Shown: positions 9,432-17,953 of the stretch, piece after piece | How the letters are laid out: each line of letters starts with the position of its first letter | Numbering within the stretch: the first letter of the stretch is position 1 | Origin: a virus | Length of the DNA: 31,829 nucleotides | Strand: one strand, 5' to 3' | Virus record (IMG/VR): IMGVR_UViG_3300022074_000216 | Coordinates: 1 to 31,829 of that record | Program-made: the position numbers and the translations under genes | The notes under the pieces: generated by a model | Told to the model about the DNA's origin: nothing | Databases searched by the model: none | Seen by the model: the letters and a program-made list of their open reading frames with translations, nothing else

Positions 9432-11044
9432 GTTTAAACATGAACCCAACAATAGGAACTCCACTGTTCCAAACTTCACCGGCAGGCTCTTACACAGGAT
9501 CTACGGGTCTTAGCCCACAACAACTAAACACCATGGTTATGGGCGGAACTCCTAGTGCAACCTTGCCTGCTTCTTCTAGCGGATTTGGAAATGTTATCGG
9601 CGGGCTAGGCGATATCTTTGGCGGGTTAATGGGAGCCGGACAATCTGTTTTGTCTTCTCCTGATGCGCTTATGGGATTGGGTGGCGGCTTGCTAACCAAA
9701 GAAGCCTATGACCGCTTAAGTGATATTGGCAAACAAGCTAAACGTGAGGCTATGGGCCTTGCAGAGCGCGGACAAATGGAGTCTGAGTTCAGGCCGTTTA
9801 CGGTGACTACTCCTACCGGCGCCATGTTTACTGCGCGTATGGGCGGTCAACCCAGTATGGCACAGCCTATGCCTCCAACTTCTGGTATGCCTGCCGAAAT
9901 ACCACAACCTGTAGGTCAACCATCAATGATGTTGCCTCCAAATATTGATCAGTTAGTTAGCCAAATAGATATGCAAATGCCTGGTCAAATGTCACAACCT
10001 GGACAATTAAGCCCTACTGAGGCTAGAGGAAGATTATTGGATTTGCTTGGAAGCGCTCCGTCTTCTTCTCAGTTTGCTCCTCCTCCTGGAATGCCTGCTA
10101 GACCTGAAATGCCCGAAATGCAAACGGCAGACATGGTGCAATTTACAGACCCAGTAACCGGAAGGCAGATGTCTGGAAGCGGTACTCTTCAGCAATATAG
10201 AAGACAGCTAAAAGATTATTACGACAACACTCCTGGCGCTCAACAGTATTACGAAGGGCTAGAAAGGCAAGAACAAAGAGAGAGATTTCCAAGTTTATTT
10301 GGAGCTCCTCAGCCAGAAAGACTTCCTACACAGCCTACTGCTGACGGCCTTCAGATCGGCATGGAACTATCTCCTGAAGAGCGAGCGCTACAGCAACAGT
10401 TGCTTGGCGGTGCCGGCGGGTTCTTTGGTCAAGCCGCACAGCCTACCGTAGATCGTGAGCAAGCCATATTCGAGCGTATGCGGGCCGCACAGCGTCCTGA
10501 AGAAGAACGGCAACGTCTAGCACTCGAAGAGCGTTTAGCGGCTCAGGGGCGATTAGGAACGTCCTCAGCGGCATACGGTGGTGCTACACCAGAGTTACTA
10601 GCATTAAGCACGGCAGAGCGTGAAGCTCGTGATCGATCTATGCTGACTGCAATGCAACAAGCACAAGCAGAGCAAGCACAACAAGCGGCACTAGGCGGTC
10701 AGTTCTTGGGTGCTGGTTACTTGCCACAGCAACAATTGGTAGCGGCATTACAGCCTGGCTTGATTCAACAAGAGCTTGCACAGCAGGCGCAACAGTTTGG
10801 TACAGGACTCTTTGGTGAGACTGCACTGTCTGGTATCGAAGCACAGCTACTGCAAGAACAGGCACGGGCCAATCTACTGGGCGGGATCGGTAGTAACCTA
10901 ATTACTGGTCTTATGAACCAACAACGTGCCGCCGCCGCACAACCTTCGGGTGGTGGTAGCTCAGGGTTAGGCGGTTTGTTTGGTGATATTGCTGATGACC
11001 TTGGTACTGTAGGCTCAGGCATCAGAAGACTTTTTAATTTCTAA
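9428..11044 (+). CDS. Putative internal virion / ejection protein (Gly/Gln-rich)
   Basis: A 538-residue protein of biased composition. The N-terminal 90 residues are Gly/Ser/Leu-rich (VIGGLGDIFGGLMGAG, then ALMGLGGGLL) and could form a membrane-active or flexible segment. The middle is rich in Met, Pro and Gln. The C-terminal third is a Gln/Ala/Glu-rich helix (EEERQRLALEERLAAQGR), a hydrophobic stretch and a Gly/Ser linker before RRLFNF. No enzyme motif is seen. It is the first of three long genes between the tail nozzle and the end of the late operon, the place where podoviruses encode core or ejection proteins, so that role is inferred from position and composition. Confidence 0.62.
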   Translation: MSLNMNPTIGTPLFQTSPAGSYTGSTGLSPQQLNTMVMGGTPSATLPASSSGFGNVIGGLGDIFGGLMGAGQSVLSSPDALMGLGGGLLTKEAYDRLSDIGKQAKREAMGLAERGQMESEFRPFTVTTPTGAMFTARMGGQPSMAQPMPPTSGMPAEIPQPVGQPSMMLPPNIDQLVSQIDMQMPGQMSQPGQLSPTEARGRLLDLLGSAPSSSQFAPPPGMPARPEMPEMQTADMVQFTDPVTGRQMSGSGTLQQYRRQLKDYYDNTPGAQQYYEGLERQEQRERFPSLFGAPQPERLPTQPTADGLQIGMELSPEERALQQQLLGGAGGFFGQAAQPTVDREQAIFERMRAAQRPEEERQRLALEERLAAQGRLGTSSAAYGGATPELLALSTAEREARDRSMLTAMQQAQAEQAQQAALGGQFLGAGYLPQQQLVAALQPGLIQQELAQQAQQFGTGLFGETALSGIEAQLLQEQARANLLGGIGSNLITGLMNQQRAAAAQPSGGGSSGLGGLFGDIADDLGTVGSGIRRLFNF

Positions 11045-11055
11045 GGGGCTTAACC

Positions 11056-12684
11056 ATGGCTAAGTTTTCAGAATCATTTTTACGGTCGATGACTCAGCCC
11101 TCGTTTCAAGAGGGGTTGTTTACTGCGGCTAGGCAGTTAGGTGGACTTAGAGGTCAGTTAGAGCAAGAACGTGGCGCGATGCAACGCTTTGATCAACTAA
11201 GCAAAGCTACTGGCCAGGCTCAAGCATCTGCTTTGTCTGGTGATCCTAACGCACTTGCCCTAAACATTAGGCGCTTAGAAGAGATTAGAGATGCGGCTCC
11301 TACGCTTCAAGAAAAGCAGGCTATTGATTCGCGCATTAGTCAGCTACGAAGTATGGCTCCTGCCGCAAAACAGGCTGGGTTGAAGCGGGATATCACTGCG
11401 GTATCTCAGATTGACAATGTGCTTGATGGACTTGATGCAAGAACAGACATATCAGATCAACAGAAGTCAGAGTTAAAAGAGTCTTTGGCATTACGCAAAA
11501 ACCAGCTTCTTGAAAACCCAGAGATCGAGCAAGGGTACAGACAGGATCAAGTTAATCAGTTTAGGTTTGAAGAAGCAGAGCTTGCCATGCGCGAGCAACA
11601 GTACATTCGCGATAACCAAGATGAAATTCAAAGAGCTATTCAGTCTGGTGATAAAGACCAGCTTCAAGCAGTGAGAGATAACATACCGCCCGAGTTTGCA
11701 ACGATAACTAATCAGTACATTACAGGCGCTATCAGAAACAACGAGACCGTTAATAAATTTAACGAAAGATCTATAGCTCTCAACACAGCGCCAATGTCAG
11801 AAGCAGAGCTAGACAAGATAATTGCCGAGCTTCCAGAGGGTGCCGACAAAGTAATGGCCGCTGAGATCAGAGAATACAGAGAAGCTATCAAAGGCTGGAG
11901 TGATGAGACTCAATGGTCTGGCAACACAAACGCTTTAGCTAGAGCGCAAGCCGCTGAAAAAGCAATTCGCTCAAGAATGTCTGGCATTGCAAACGCTTTG
12001 TGGTCTTCAGAAATTACAGAAGAAAGAAGAATTGCGGCAGAAAATAGAGCCGTAGTTAGGGCCGCAGAGTTAGAAATGGCCAAAGGCCCAACAGACGTTG
12101 AAAGACTAAGAAGAGCAAAGCTCATAACAAAAGAAAAAGATGGTGAGCCAACGCTTCAAGATATTGCTTTGGCTGATGAGCAGTTAACAGCAGAAAATAT
12201 AGATCGCCAGTTGTCGATAATTTATAACGTAGATCCAGAAAGAGCTATGGCTCTTGGTTATGAGGCAGACGATGACTCGCCAGAGGGCGCTGTAAGCTTT
12301 GATGAGGCAAAGAAAATTCTTAGTGATGACCCATCTGACGCAAACAAACAAACTTTTATAGATATCTATGGCACCGACAAGTTTAACGAGTGGCAAAAAG
12401 AGTCCGGTGACACCACTGACCCTGGCGTTTTAGATGTGGCATTTGGCGTTCCTGCTAGAGCGGTTGCCAGCGCAGTAACTCGAAATATTATTGAGCCTGC
12501 TTCTGAGGCTTTAGATTTGGCATCTACTCGTAAGAAAGTTGGTAAGGCTTTTAGGCAGGGTGGTGGCGATCTACAAAACGTAACCACTGATGAGCTTGTT
12601 TTGATCTCAAGAAACCCCAAAGGATTTGAAAGTCGCATAAACAAAATCAATGCAGAAATTGTTAAGCGCATGAGTGGTGAGTAA
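11056..12684 (+). CDS. Putative internal virion protein (helical)
   Basis: A 542-residue, almost fully helical protein, rich in Gln, Glu, Arg and Ala. The first 230 residues carry coiled-coil blocks such as RRLEEIRDAAPTLQEKQ and EEAELAMREQQYIRD. A long helical middle follows (EKAIRSRM, EERRIAAENRAVVRAAELE) and then a basic C-terminus. No catalytic motif or membrane helix is clear. The gene is preceded by a good ribosome-binding site (AGGGG, nine bases before ATG) and is followed immediately by the next start (TAAATG). Position between two other large virion candidates suggests an internal core or DNA-ejection protein of the T7 gp15 kind, but I cannot show homology. Confidence 0.62.
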   Translation: MAKFSESFLRSMTQPSFQEGLFTAARQLGGLRGQLEQERGAMQRFDQLSKATGQAQASALSGDPNALALNIRRLEEIRDAAPTLQEKQAIDSRISQLRSMAPAAKQAGLKRDITAVSQIDNVLDGLDARTDISDQQKSELKESLALRKNQLLENPEIEQGYRQDQVNQFRFEEAELAMREQQYIRDNQDEIQRAIQSGDKDQLQAVRDNIPPEFATITNQYITGAIRNNETVNKFNERSIALNTAPMSEAELDKIIAELPEGADKVMAAEIREYREAIKGWSDETQWSGNTNALARAQAAEKAIRSRMSGIANALWSSEITEERRIAAENRAVVRAAELEMAKGPTDVERLRRAKLITKEKDGEPTLQDIALADEQLTAENIDRQLSIIYNVDPERAMALGYEADDDSPEGAVSFDEAKKILSDDPSDANKQTFIDIYGTDKFNEWQKESGDTTDPGVLDVAFGVPARAVASAVTRNIIEPASEALDLASTRKKVGKAFRQGGGDLQNVTTDELVLISRNPKGFESRINKINAEIVKRMSGE

Positions 12685-15303
12685 ATGGCAAACCCATTCT
12701 TAAAAAAGCCGGTTGCGGGATCAAATCCCTTTGTTAGGTCTTCAAGACCTTCTAATCCATTTCTTTTAGAGCCTGAGCCTGAGTACAGCGCTGTTCGCTC
12801 CGGTGCCGTTGACTTCCTAGAATCTGCTTTGGGTGTGGGCGATGAACTAGATGCCGCTGTTCGGCTTCTTTCTGGTGAGGTTGATACCTACAACCAAGGA
12901 ATACAGCAATCTCGTGCAGAGCTAGACGCTTTTGAAAGAGCCAATCCTGGGGCGTCCAAATTAATCACAGCCGTTGGCTTTGGTGCTGGTCTATTCGTAC
13001 CTGGTGCCGGTCTTGCCAAGATCGCACAGACAGGCAGTAAGTTAGATAGGGCATTAAAAGTAGCTACCCTTGGTGCCGCCGAAGGTGCCGCGTATGGCTA
13101 TCTGAGTGGCAGAGATGAAGGCCGTTTAGAAGGTGCCGCACTGGGGGCTGGACTCGGTGCTGGTCTTGGCGCTGGAGCCTCCCTGTTAACTCGCAATGCT
13201 GATGAGATTGCCGCCGCAACTCAGAAAGCTGACTCTCAACGAATCGGAGAAAAAGGCGGATTCATTGGCGGGGAGGAGGGCTTTGCAGATGTAGGAAGAG
13301 CAGGGAAAGGCCAGTCAATTACCGATGCCAGCCTACAGAAAAGAGAAAACACCACCATCCTTGATGGCGATGGCATTAAAGACAATATGGGTAAAGCCTC
13401 AAGGACGATAGGCAATATCCTTTTGGGAACTAAAGAGTGGACAGCCAAGAACGTAGGCGCCAGGGCCGCTCGTCTTATCGAAGACTCTGAGATTATGGTT
13501 CGCCATGACTTGAATGAAATCGATAACGTTTTTAATGATGATGATTTTGTTAGCGCATACAAAGTCTTTGAAGAAAACTCCGCACTAAAGAAGATGCTTC
13601 TTCAAATAAACAACAGCCTTGGGGACAAAGCTGTTTCTTGGGATCAGGCGATGAGCGTAGCAAGAACTGCCGAAGAAAAGCAGGCCGTTCAGTTGATGCG
13701 AGATCAAGTAAAGAAAATTCAAGACAAAGATCTTGTGAAGTTCCCTGACGGCGACTATATGCCAACAATCGTTACCGACAAAGACATGCTTGTGTTTGGA
13801 GTTAATAATTATGCAAACCCTGTTGAGGCGATTAAGCAATATGCTAAAGATGTCTCTATGGCGAGGGCGGTGGGAACTAGGTTTAACATTGATTTAAAAA
13901 AACTAGACATTAAAGAGGATTTAGACAACCCAAGAAGCCGCATTGATATCATCTTCAAAAGGATTGATGATGCCGCCAGTGAAGAGTTAAAACTTGCAAA
14001 CGTTAGAAGTGCTGAGGCTGTTCGCAGTAACCTACAGGATGCTCTCCGATCTACACTGATTACTTCTAAGATGGGTGGCGATGCGGTGGGTGCCGTATCA
14101 AGAAGGGCGGTATCTACTGCGTTACTGGCTAACCCTATGAACGCTGTGCTGAACATCGTTGAAGGTGTAACGGCTCCAGTTTTTCAGAATGGCATCAAGG
14201 CTTGGGCGCAGACAGTGCCACGCGGGATCATCGAAACCTTTCCCACCATCTCAAAGATTACTGGCGTAAAACCTAACAAGTGGGTATCAAACGAACAGCT
14301 TGGCCTTGGTCAAAACTTCTATGGTGAAGTGGCTAACACGATTAGCAGGGAAACCATAAAGAACGCTGAGGTCTTTAACTACATCAAGGCTCCAGAGCTT
14401 GTAGGCCGTGGCGTGGATGTCCTTGGTAAAGCCCTGTATCGCGTCTCAGGTGTAGAAAAAGTAAACCGTATGGGCCAGGAAATGCTGTCCAATACGGCTG
14501 TTCAGCGAGCAGTAAACCTAGCCAGAAAAGGTGACGTAAAGTCTATCGAAAAGCTAAAGCGACACGATGGAATGAAGGGGCTGTCGCAGTCTGAGTTTGA
14601 CAGCACAGTCAGCGCATTGCAGAAGATGAAGCAAGGCGGCTCGCTAGATAAAAATGAGCTTGGATATGTCCTGAACTTTGCTGGTGCGGCCATGAATAAA
14701 TGGCAACCAGTTAGTGCCAGTGCAATGCCTCGTGCCTACAACGACAATCCAAACGCTCGAATGATGTACAGCATGCTGTCGTACATGAACCGGCAGATGA
14801 ACAACATCCGAACTGAGGTTGGCTTGAACCTAGCTACCGTTGCAGAGAAGGGCATCAATACTAAGGAAGGTGCTGAAGCCGCAAAGACTGCAATGATTCA
14901 GACAGGAAAGTATGTAGCACTGTTCGGGGTTGTGGCTGGCGTTTGGGATGATGCTCGTAAAACACTGGATCTAAGTAAGAACAAAGACATTGCAGACGTG
15001 CTTACACCAGAAGGCATTGCTTCAGGGACAATGAATCAGCTTGCTTCCAACATTAGTAGTGGCGCTATAAACATACGAGCGAAAGAGTTTGGTGGTCAGA
15101 CTGTAAGCATTAGCCCTGCTCCGTTACAGGCTATCAGTCGTACAGGCACCGGCATGTTAACGGCGGGAGAGAGAATGCTGTCTGGAGAAGAGGATCCGAT
15201 GGAGCCATTGCTTCGCACTGCTCAGACATACGCTCCTGGCTTGGCTAACATCGACAGAATCCTTCGCATGACTACCGGCGAACGGCTGTTAACTGACGAC
15301 TAA
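12685..15303 (+). CDS. Putative large internal virion / DNA ejection protein
   Basis: An 872-residue protein, last of the late operon. The N-terminus carries three NPF motifs (ANPFLKK, SNPFVRS, SNPFLLEP) within 28 residues. Two Gly/Ala-rich hydrophobic segments follow: TAVGFGAGLFVPGAGLA (about residues 93-110) and AALGAGLGAGLGAGAS (about 154-170). These suit a protein that crosses the host membrane during ejection. The remainder is a long helical, weakly basic region. No lytic-transglycosylase or polymerase motif is visible. Similar large proteins end the late operon of many short-tailed phages (T7 gp16 position). The function is inferred from synteny. Its TAA overlaps the stop codon of the convergent NinG-like gene. 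Confidence 0.66.
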   Translation: MANPFLKKPVAGSNPFVRSSRPSNPFLLEPEPEYSAVRSGAVDFLESALGVGDELDAAVRLLSGEVDTYNQGIQQSRAELDAFERANPGASKLITAVGFGAGLFVPGAGLAKIAQTGSKLDRALKVATLGAAEGAAYGYLSGRDEGRLEGAALGAGLGAGLGAGASLLTRNADEIAAATQKADSQRIGEKGGFIGGEEGFADVGRAGKGQSITDASLQKRENTTILDGDGIKDNMGKASRTIGNILLGTKEWTAKNVGARAARLIEDSEIMVRHDLNEIDNVFNDDDFVSAYKVFEENSALKKMLLQINNSLGDKAVSWDQAMSVARTAEEKQAVQLMRDQVKKIQDKDLVKFPDGDYMPTIVTDKDMLVFGVNNYANPVEAIKQYAKDVSMARAVGTRFNIDLKKLDIKEDLDNPRSRIDIIFKRIDDAASEELKLANVRSAEAVRSNLQDALRSTLITSKMGGDAVGAVSRRAVSTALLANPMNAVLNIVEGVTAPVFQNGIKAWAQTVPRGIIETFPTISKITGVKPNKWVSNEQLGLGQNFYGEVANTISRETIKNAEVFNYIKAPELVGRGVDVLGKALYRVSGVEKVNRMGQEMLSNTAVQRAVNLARKGDVKSIEKLKRHDGMKGLSQSEFDSTVSALQKMKQGGSLDKNELGYVLNFAGAAMNKWQPVSASAMPRAYNDNPNARMMYSMLSYMNRQMNNIRTEVGLNLATVAEKGINTKEGAEAAKTAMIQTGKYVALFGVVAGVWDDARKTLDLSKNKDIADVLTPEGIASGTMNQLASNISSGAINIRAKEFGGQTVSISPAPLQAISRTGTGMLTAGERMLSGEEDPMEPLLRTAQTYAPGLANIDRILRMTTGERLLTDD

Positions 15304-15725
15304 TCCCAGCTAACAAACTCTAACCACCCTGCTACCCCTGAGGCCCGTTCGTTCTCCATACGTGCGGCCTCAGTTTTATAGTGTTTAGCGATTAGCTTCT
15401 GTTCCTTGTTCATCCTCTTGCCGAGGTTGATGTCCTCTGCCTTTTCCCTGATCAACTCCAAGGCGCCTTCGCCATAGGTATCAATGTAGTGACGGACAAA
15501 GTAATCAGGGTTGCTACCGTACTTCTGGTGACAGCCGTAGCAGTGAGCAAAGGCATTCATGCCATCGTAACGGATTCCTTTTTTTGATCGGCTAAAGTAG
15601 TGGGAGCAGTGCAATCCTGTACTGTTTGACTCGTACTGTGCGCCACACCCCTGGCACTTGAAGTCGTTGCGTAGCCTGACGCATCTACTGAACCAATGAT
15701 CTGCCGCTGTTCTTTTTAACTTCAC
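15300..15725 (-). CDS. ninG: NinG-like recombination protein (zinc-binding HNH-type fold)
   Basis: A 141-residue protein starting at GTG 15725. It has the lambda NinG/Rap pattern: a conserved basic opening (KRTAADHWFSRCVRLRND), a CxxC (CQGCG), then LHCSHYFSR, RYDGMNAFAHCYGCH, and a closing helix with AEDINLG and LIAKHY. The Cys/His pairs should bind zinc, and the His/Asn residues fit an HNH-like nuclease centre. In lambda, NinG (Rap) resolves branched recombination intermediates and works beside NinB. Here it overlaps the NinB-like gene by four bases (GTGA), so translation is probably coupled. Its stop overlaps the stop of the convergent late operon with no room for a terminator. Confidence 0.85.
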   Translation of the reverse strand: MKLKRTAADHWFSRCVRLRNDFKCQGCGAQYESNSTGLHCSHYFSRSKKGIRYDGMNAFAHCYGCHQKYGSNPDYFVRHYIDTYGEGALELIREKAEDINLGKRMNKEQKLIAKHYKTEAARMENERASGVAGWLEFVSWD

Positions 15726-16147
15726 TTCAATTCATCCTTTAGTTGTTGAGGGAATGGCACATAGACCTGCTTGTTCTCTGAGAGCCACCTAATTAGCACC
15801 TCAGCGGCCTCTGAGAGTTCAGCAGGGGTAAGCTTAGTGGTGGTCTCTTTGTTGAACATGGCCTTTGCAGTGGGCTTGTAGAGCATCTCCTTTACCAGCA
15901 CCTCAGTAAACGGTATCTCAAAGTTATCACTGAATGGATGCCGTACCCAGTAGCCAGCATCATTTAGCTCGATAGCTATCTGCCTGAACCACAAGTGCAT
16001 GGCATTGTTCTGCCGGTCACTGCGTGTGGTGTCCTTGATCGAGTACATGATGTGCTTGCCATCCTCGTACTGCTTTTGCACGAAGCTAATAAAGAACTTC
16101 AGCTTGTTTTTGTTATCGACTATCCAGCGATGTGCAGGGTCTGTCAT
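15722..16147 (-). CDS. NinB-like recombination mediator
   Basis: A 141-residue protein. It begins with a short beta/helix region and then has a characteristic block: TRSDRQNNAMHLWFRQIA, ELNDAGYWVR, EIPFTEVLVKEMLY, KPTAKAMFNKETTT, and a final HVPFP-like end (YVPFPQQLKDELK). This RxxxQNxxxHxWF...ALNDAGY pattern is what I know from phage NinB/Orf-like recombination proteins. Lambda NinB (Orf) binds ssDNA and helps recombinases load in place of RecFOR. The NinG-like gene follows directly with a four-base overlap, as in the lambda nin region. The start ATG 16147 has GGAG eight bases upstream. The 150 bases before it hold the iteron array described separately. Confidence 0.68.
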   Translation of the reverse strand: MTDPAHRWIVDNKNKLKFFISFVQKQYEDGKHIMYSIKDTTRSDRQNNAMHLWFRQIAIELNDAGYWVRHPFSDNFEIPFTEVLVKEMLYKPTAKAMFNKETTTKLTPAELSEAAEVLIRWLSENKQVYVPFPQQLKDELK

Positions 16148-16160
16148 ATTATCTCCATTC

Positions 16161-16296
16161 AGTTTGCCCAGTTTGCCCAGTTTGCCCAGAAATCCCCCAA
16201 TGCCTTAGTTTTAGGGGGCGGGTTAGGTGGTAATCCCGCTAGGGGTGGGGGGTTAAACAAGGGCTTTAGGGGCTAACGGGGCATTCTGGGCATTCT
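16161..16296. repeat. Opposed 9-bp iteron arrays around a G-rich core (candidate origin)
   Basis: On the left are three perfect tandem copies of AGTTTGCCC (16161-16187). On the right are four tandem 9-mers that start with GGGC: GGGCTTTAG, GGGCTAACG, GGGCATTCT and GGGCATTCT (16261-16296). The reverse complement of the left unit is GGGCAAACT, so both arrays share GGGC-N3-CT in opposite orientation. Between them is a G-rich stretch including GGGGTGGGGGG (16242-16252) and a small stem GCGGG/CCCGC (16218-16222 with 16235-16239). It lies between the NinB-like gene and the gene following the AAA ATPase. Phased iterons with a dyad arrangement beside replication genes suggest an origin or an autoregulatory operator; which one is unproven. 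Confidence 0.6.
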
Positions 16297-16297
16297 G

Positions 16298-16582
16298 TTA
16301 AAGCTTGTTTTGTATCCACTCGTTATATATTTGGTAATCTGACGGCCTTGACTGTCCGGCCTCATCAACACGCATGAGCCAATTTGCAGTTTCTTCACTA
16401 AGAATGCTTTCAGAAAACTCATGCCACATTCGCCTTGCTTCCCATGCGGCACGTCCATAAACATCGTCAAGGGGAAGCTCTTTATCTGTCTCCAGCACAA
16501 TGTCAATTGCCTTTAAATAAAGCCTAAACTTTTCTTCTCTAAACTTAAGCTTTACTTGTTTTTTAAATTGATATTCGTTCAT
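16298..16582 (-). CDS. Hypothetical protein in replication operon
   Basis: A 94-residue protein. The start at ATG 16582 is chosen because GGAG lies six bases upstream; a longer in-frame start at 16627 sits inside the ATPase gene. The sequence is helical, basic at the N-terminus (YQFKKQVKLKFREEKFRLYL) and ends in EWIQNKL. No family is recognised. It lies ten bases after the AAA ATPase gene and its stop codon abuts the iteron array. A replication accessory such as a helicase-loading or origin-binding partner is possible from context only. Confidence 0.62.
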   Translation of the reverse strand: MNEYQFKKQVKLKFREEKFRLYLKAIDIVLETDKELPLDDVYGRAAWEARRMWHEFSESILSEETANWLMRVDEAGQSRPSDYQIYNEWIQNKL

Positions 16583-16592
16583 TTCGCTCTCC

Positions 16593-17792
16593 TTACATTG
16601 GGTTCCATCGGTAATACTTCTTGCCATGTGCGCCTCTACGCTCGAGAGTGAGGTTGTTTCCCTTCAGTAGGTCGATGCAGTTACGAAGCATCTTCCTTGT
16701 ACAGCCGTTAGGATTCACCTCATGGTCACTTAGCAGGTCAAACAACTCTGACTGCGCCCATAGCTTGCCTTCTTTCATCACACTACTGAGCAGAATGTAC
16801 TCATCTTCATACTTGGTCATGGCCTTGCCGATGTTAATCTGAGACTTCTGCTTCTCTTTCAACTCGCTGATGTCATCGGCACTCATGAACTGCACAGAAT
16901 CCACGGACTCTTCGTAGTGAACAACTGCGCTAGTTTGCTTGTACTTGAACCCACCCTCGAAACTGATCTGGCTTCGATCCTTTTCATTGATTACTAGAAG
17001 CTCTTGATAGGCGGCGAACTTATCGTTCACTGGGTCAAGGCCAAACATATTGTCTACGTCTGACTTCAGATCGCCCACACCTTCATAGATTAGGCGACCG
17101 TCCATGCTTCTGTGCTTGTTACAGTGGCCTAGCAGGATGACCGTACCGCCTGCCGCCGCAAACTCACGGAAGACGTGTAGCACGTCCCGCATGTCGCCCT
17201 TGTTTAACACTGGCGCAAACTTCTTAAGGGTGTCACAGATGACGATCTTGCCATCGGCTTGACCCTCTTCGCGTATCGCACTAAGCAGGCGTAGCGCATC
17301 ATCGGTGTTTCTCAGCAAAGGATCTGGCGAGTTAGCCAAGGTGATCATGGTCATCCCGTGCTTCCTGCCCATCTTCGCCTTCTGGAGTACACCCTTGGCA
17401 CCGTCGTCTTCGTTGAAATAGATCACGTCGGAGCCTTTTATCAGGTTATTCCGAATGCTCTGGAACAGATTGCCCAGTATCCATACCGTCTTGCCTGCTC
17501 CGCTAGGTGCATACACGAGCGTGACTGTGCCGGTAGTGATCATGCCTGGTATCACGTCTCGCTCTTTGGCAAGGCGCTCTTCCATCTCTTCAATGCGGTC
17601 ATTGACTGCCGCGTACATGAGTTTTGATAGTGCTGATGAGGTTCCGTTTTGCTTGCTGAAATATGGATTGCCTGGGAATGCTTCATTGATTGCTCTTTCT
17701 TTCTCAACCCATGACGCGGGTTGTTTAATGTTGCTTATCGGTACTTCGATTTTATTTTGCTCTTGGCAGTACCAGTCCCAATCGTCGATCAT
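16593..17792 (-). CDS. AAA/RecA-fold replicative ATPase (RepA/AAA_25-like) with winged-helix tail
   Basis: A 399-residue protein. Walker A is APSGAGKT at about residues 95-102, Walker B is KIVICDTLKKF (Asp at about 187), and a sensor-like segment GGTVILLGHCNK follows at about 214-226. This is the RecA-like core of the RepA/AAA_25 family, often the replicative helicase or recombination ATPase in phages lacking a DnaB. The last ~70 residues (LLSSVMKEGKLWAQSELFDLL to YYRWNPM) look like a winged helix, suggesting DNA binding. The start ATG 17792 has GGAG seven bases upstream. It heads the leftward operon ATPase, unknown, NinB-like, NinG-like. It is the only replication-motor candidate in the window. 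RadA/Sak4-type recombinase is the main alternative. Confidence 0.78.
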   Translation of the reverse strand: MIDDWDWYCQEQNKIEVPISNIKQPASWVEKERAINEAFPGNPYFSKQNGTSSALSKLMYAAVNDRIEEMEERLAKERDVIPGMITTGTVTLVYAPSGAGKTVWILGNLFQSIRNNLIKGSDVIYFNEDDGAKGVLQKAKMGRKHGMTMITLANSPDPLLRNTDDALRLLSAIREEGQADGKIVICDTLKKFAPVLNKGDMRDVLHVFREFAAAGGTVILLGHCNKHRSMDGRLIYEGVGDLKSDVDNMFGLDPVNDKFAAYQELLVINEKDRSQISFEGGFKYKQTSAVVHYEESVDSVQFMSADDISELKEKQKSQINIGKAMTKYEDEYILLSSVMKEGKLWAQSELFDLLSDHEVNPNGCTRKMLRNCIDLLKGNNLTLERRGAHGKKYYRWNPM

Positions 17793-17953
17793 TCTTATCT
17801 CCTTTTTTGGCCCAGAAAAGTCTTTAACTTTGGCTTAGTTTTACCCAACTGTCAAACATGATGTGACTGCTGTTGCAAATGTTTACAGATGTTTACATCT
17901 TTATACAACTTTAGTACACTCCATTACATCTCAACACAACAAAGGAGAGAGAG
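17793..17953. promoter_or_regulatory. Divergent control region with tandem ATGTTTACA sites
   Basis: The 161 bases separate the leftward ATPase operon from the rightward annealing-protein operon, so both promoters should lie here. ATGTTTACA occurs twice at a 10-bp period (17879-17887 and 17889-17897), one helical turn apart, as expected for a tandem repressor or activator site. The 14-mer CTTTATACAACTTT follows at 17899-17912. On the minus strand, TTGTGT and TACTAA separated by 17 bases form a modest sigma-70-like promoter for the ATPase operon. Ribosome-binding sites GGAG border both genes. Confidence 0.5.

Noticed and set aside
13809-14156. 115-residue minus-strand ORF and neighbours in the large late gene
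   Set aside because: Antisense shadows of the 872-residue gene; Ser/Leu/Ala bias from complementing a helical protein.
15995-16276. 93-residue plus-strand ORF containing FAQFAQFAQ
   Set aside because: Antisense to the NinB-like gene and translating the iterons; no start signal. The repeat is at DNA level.
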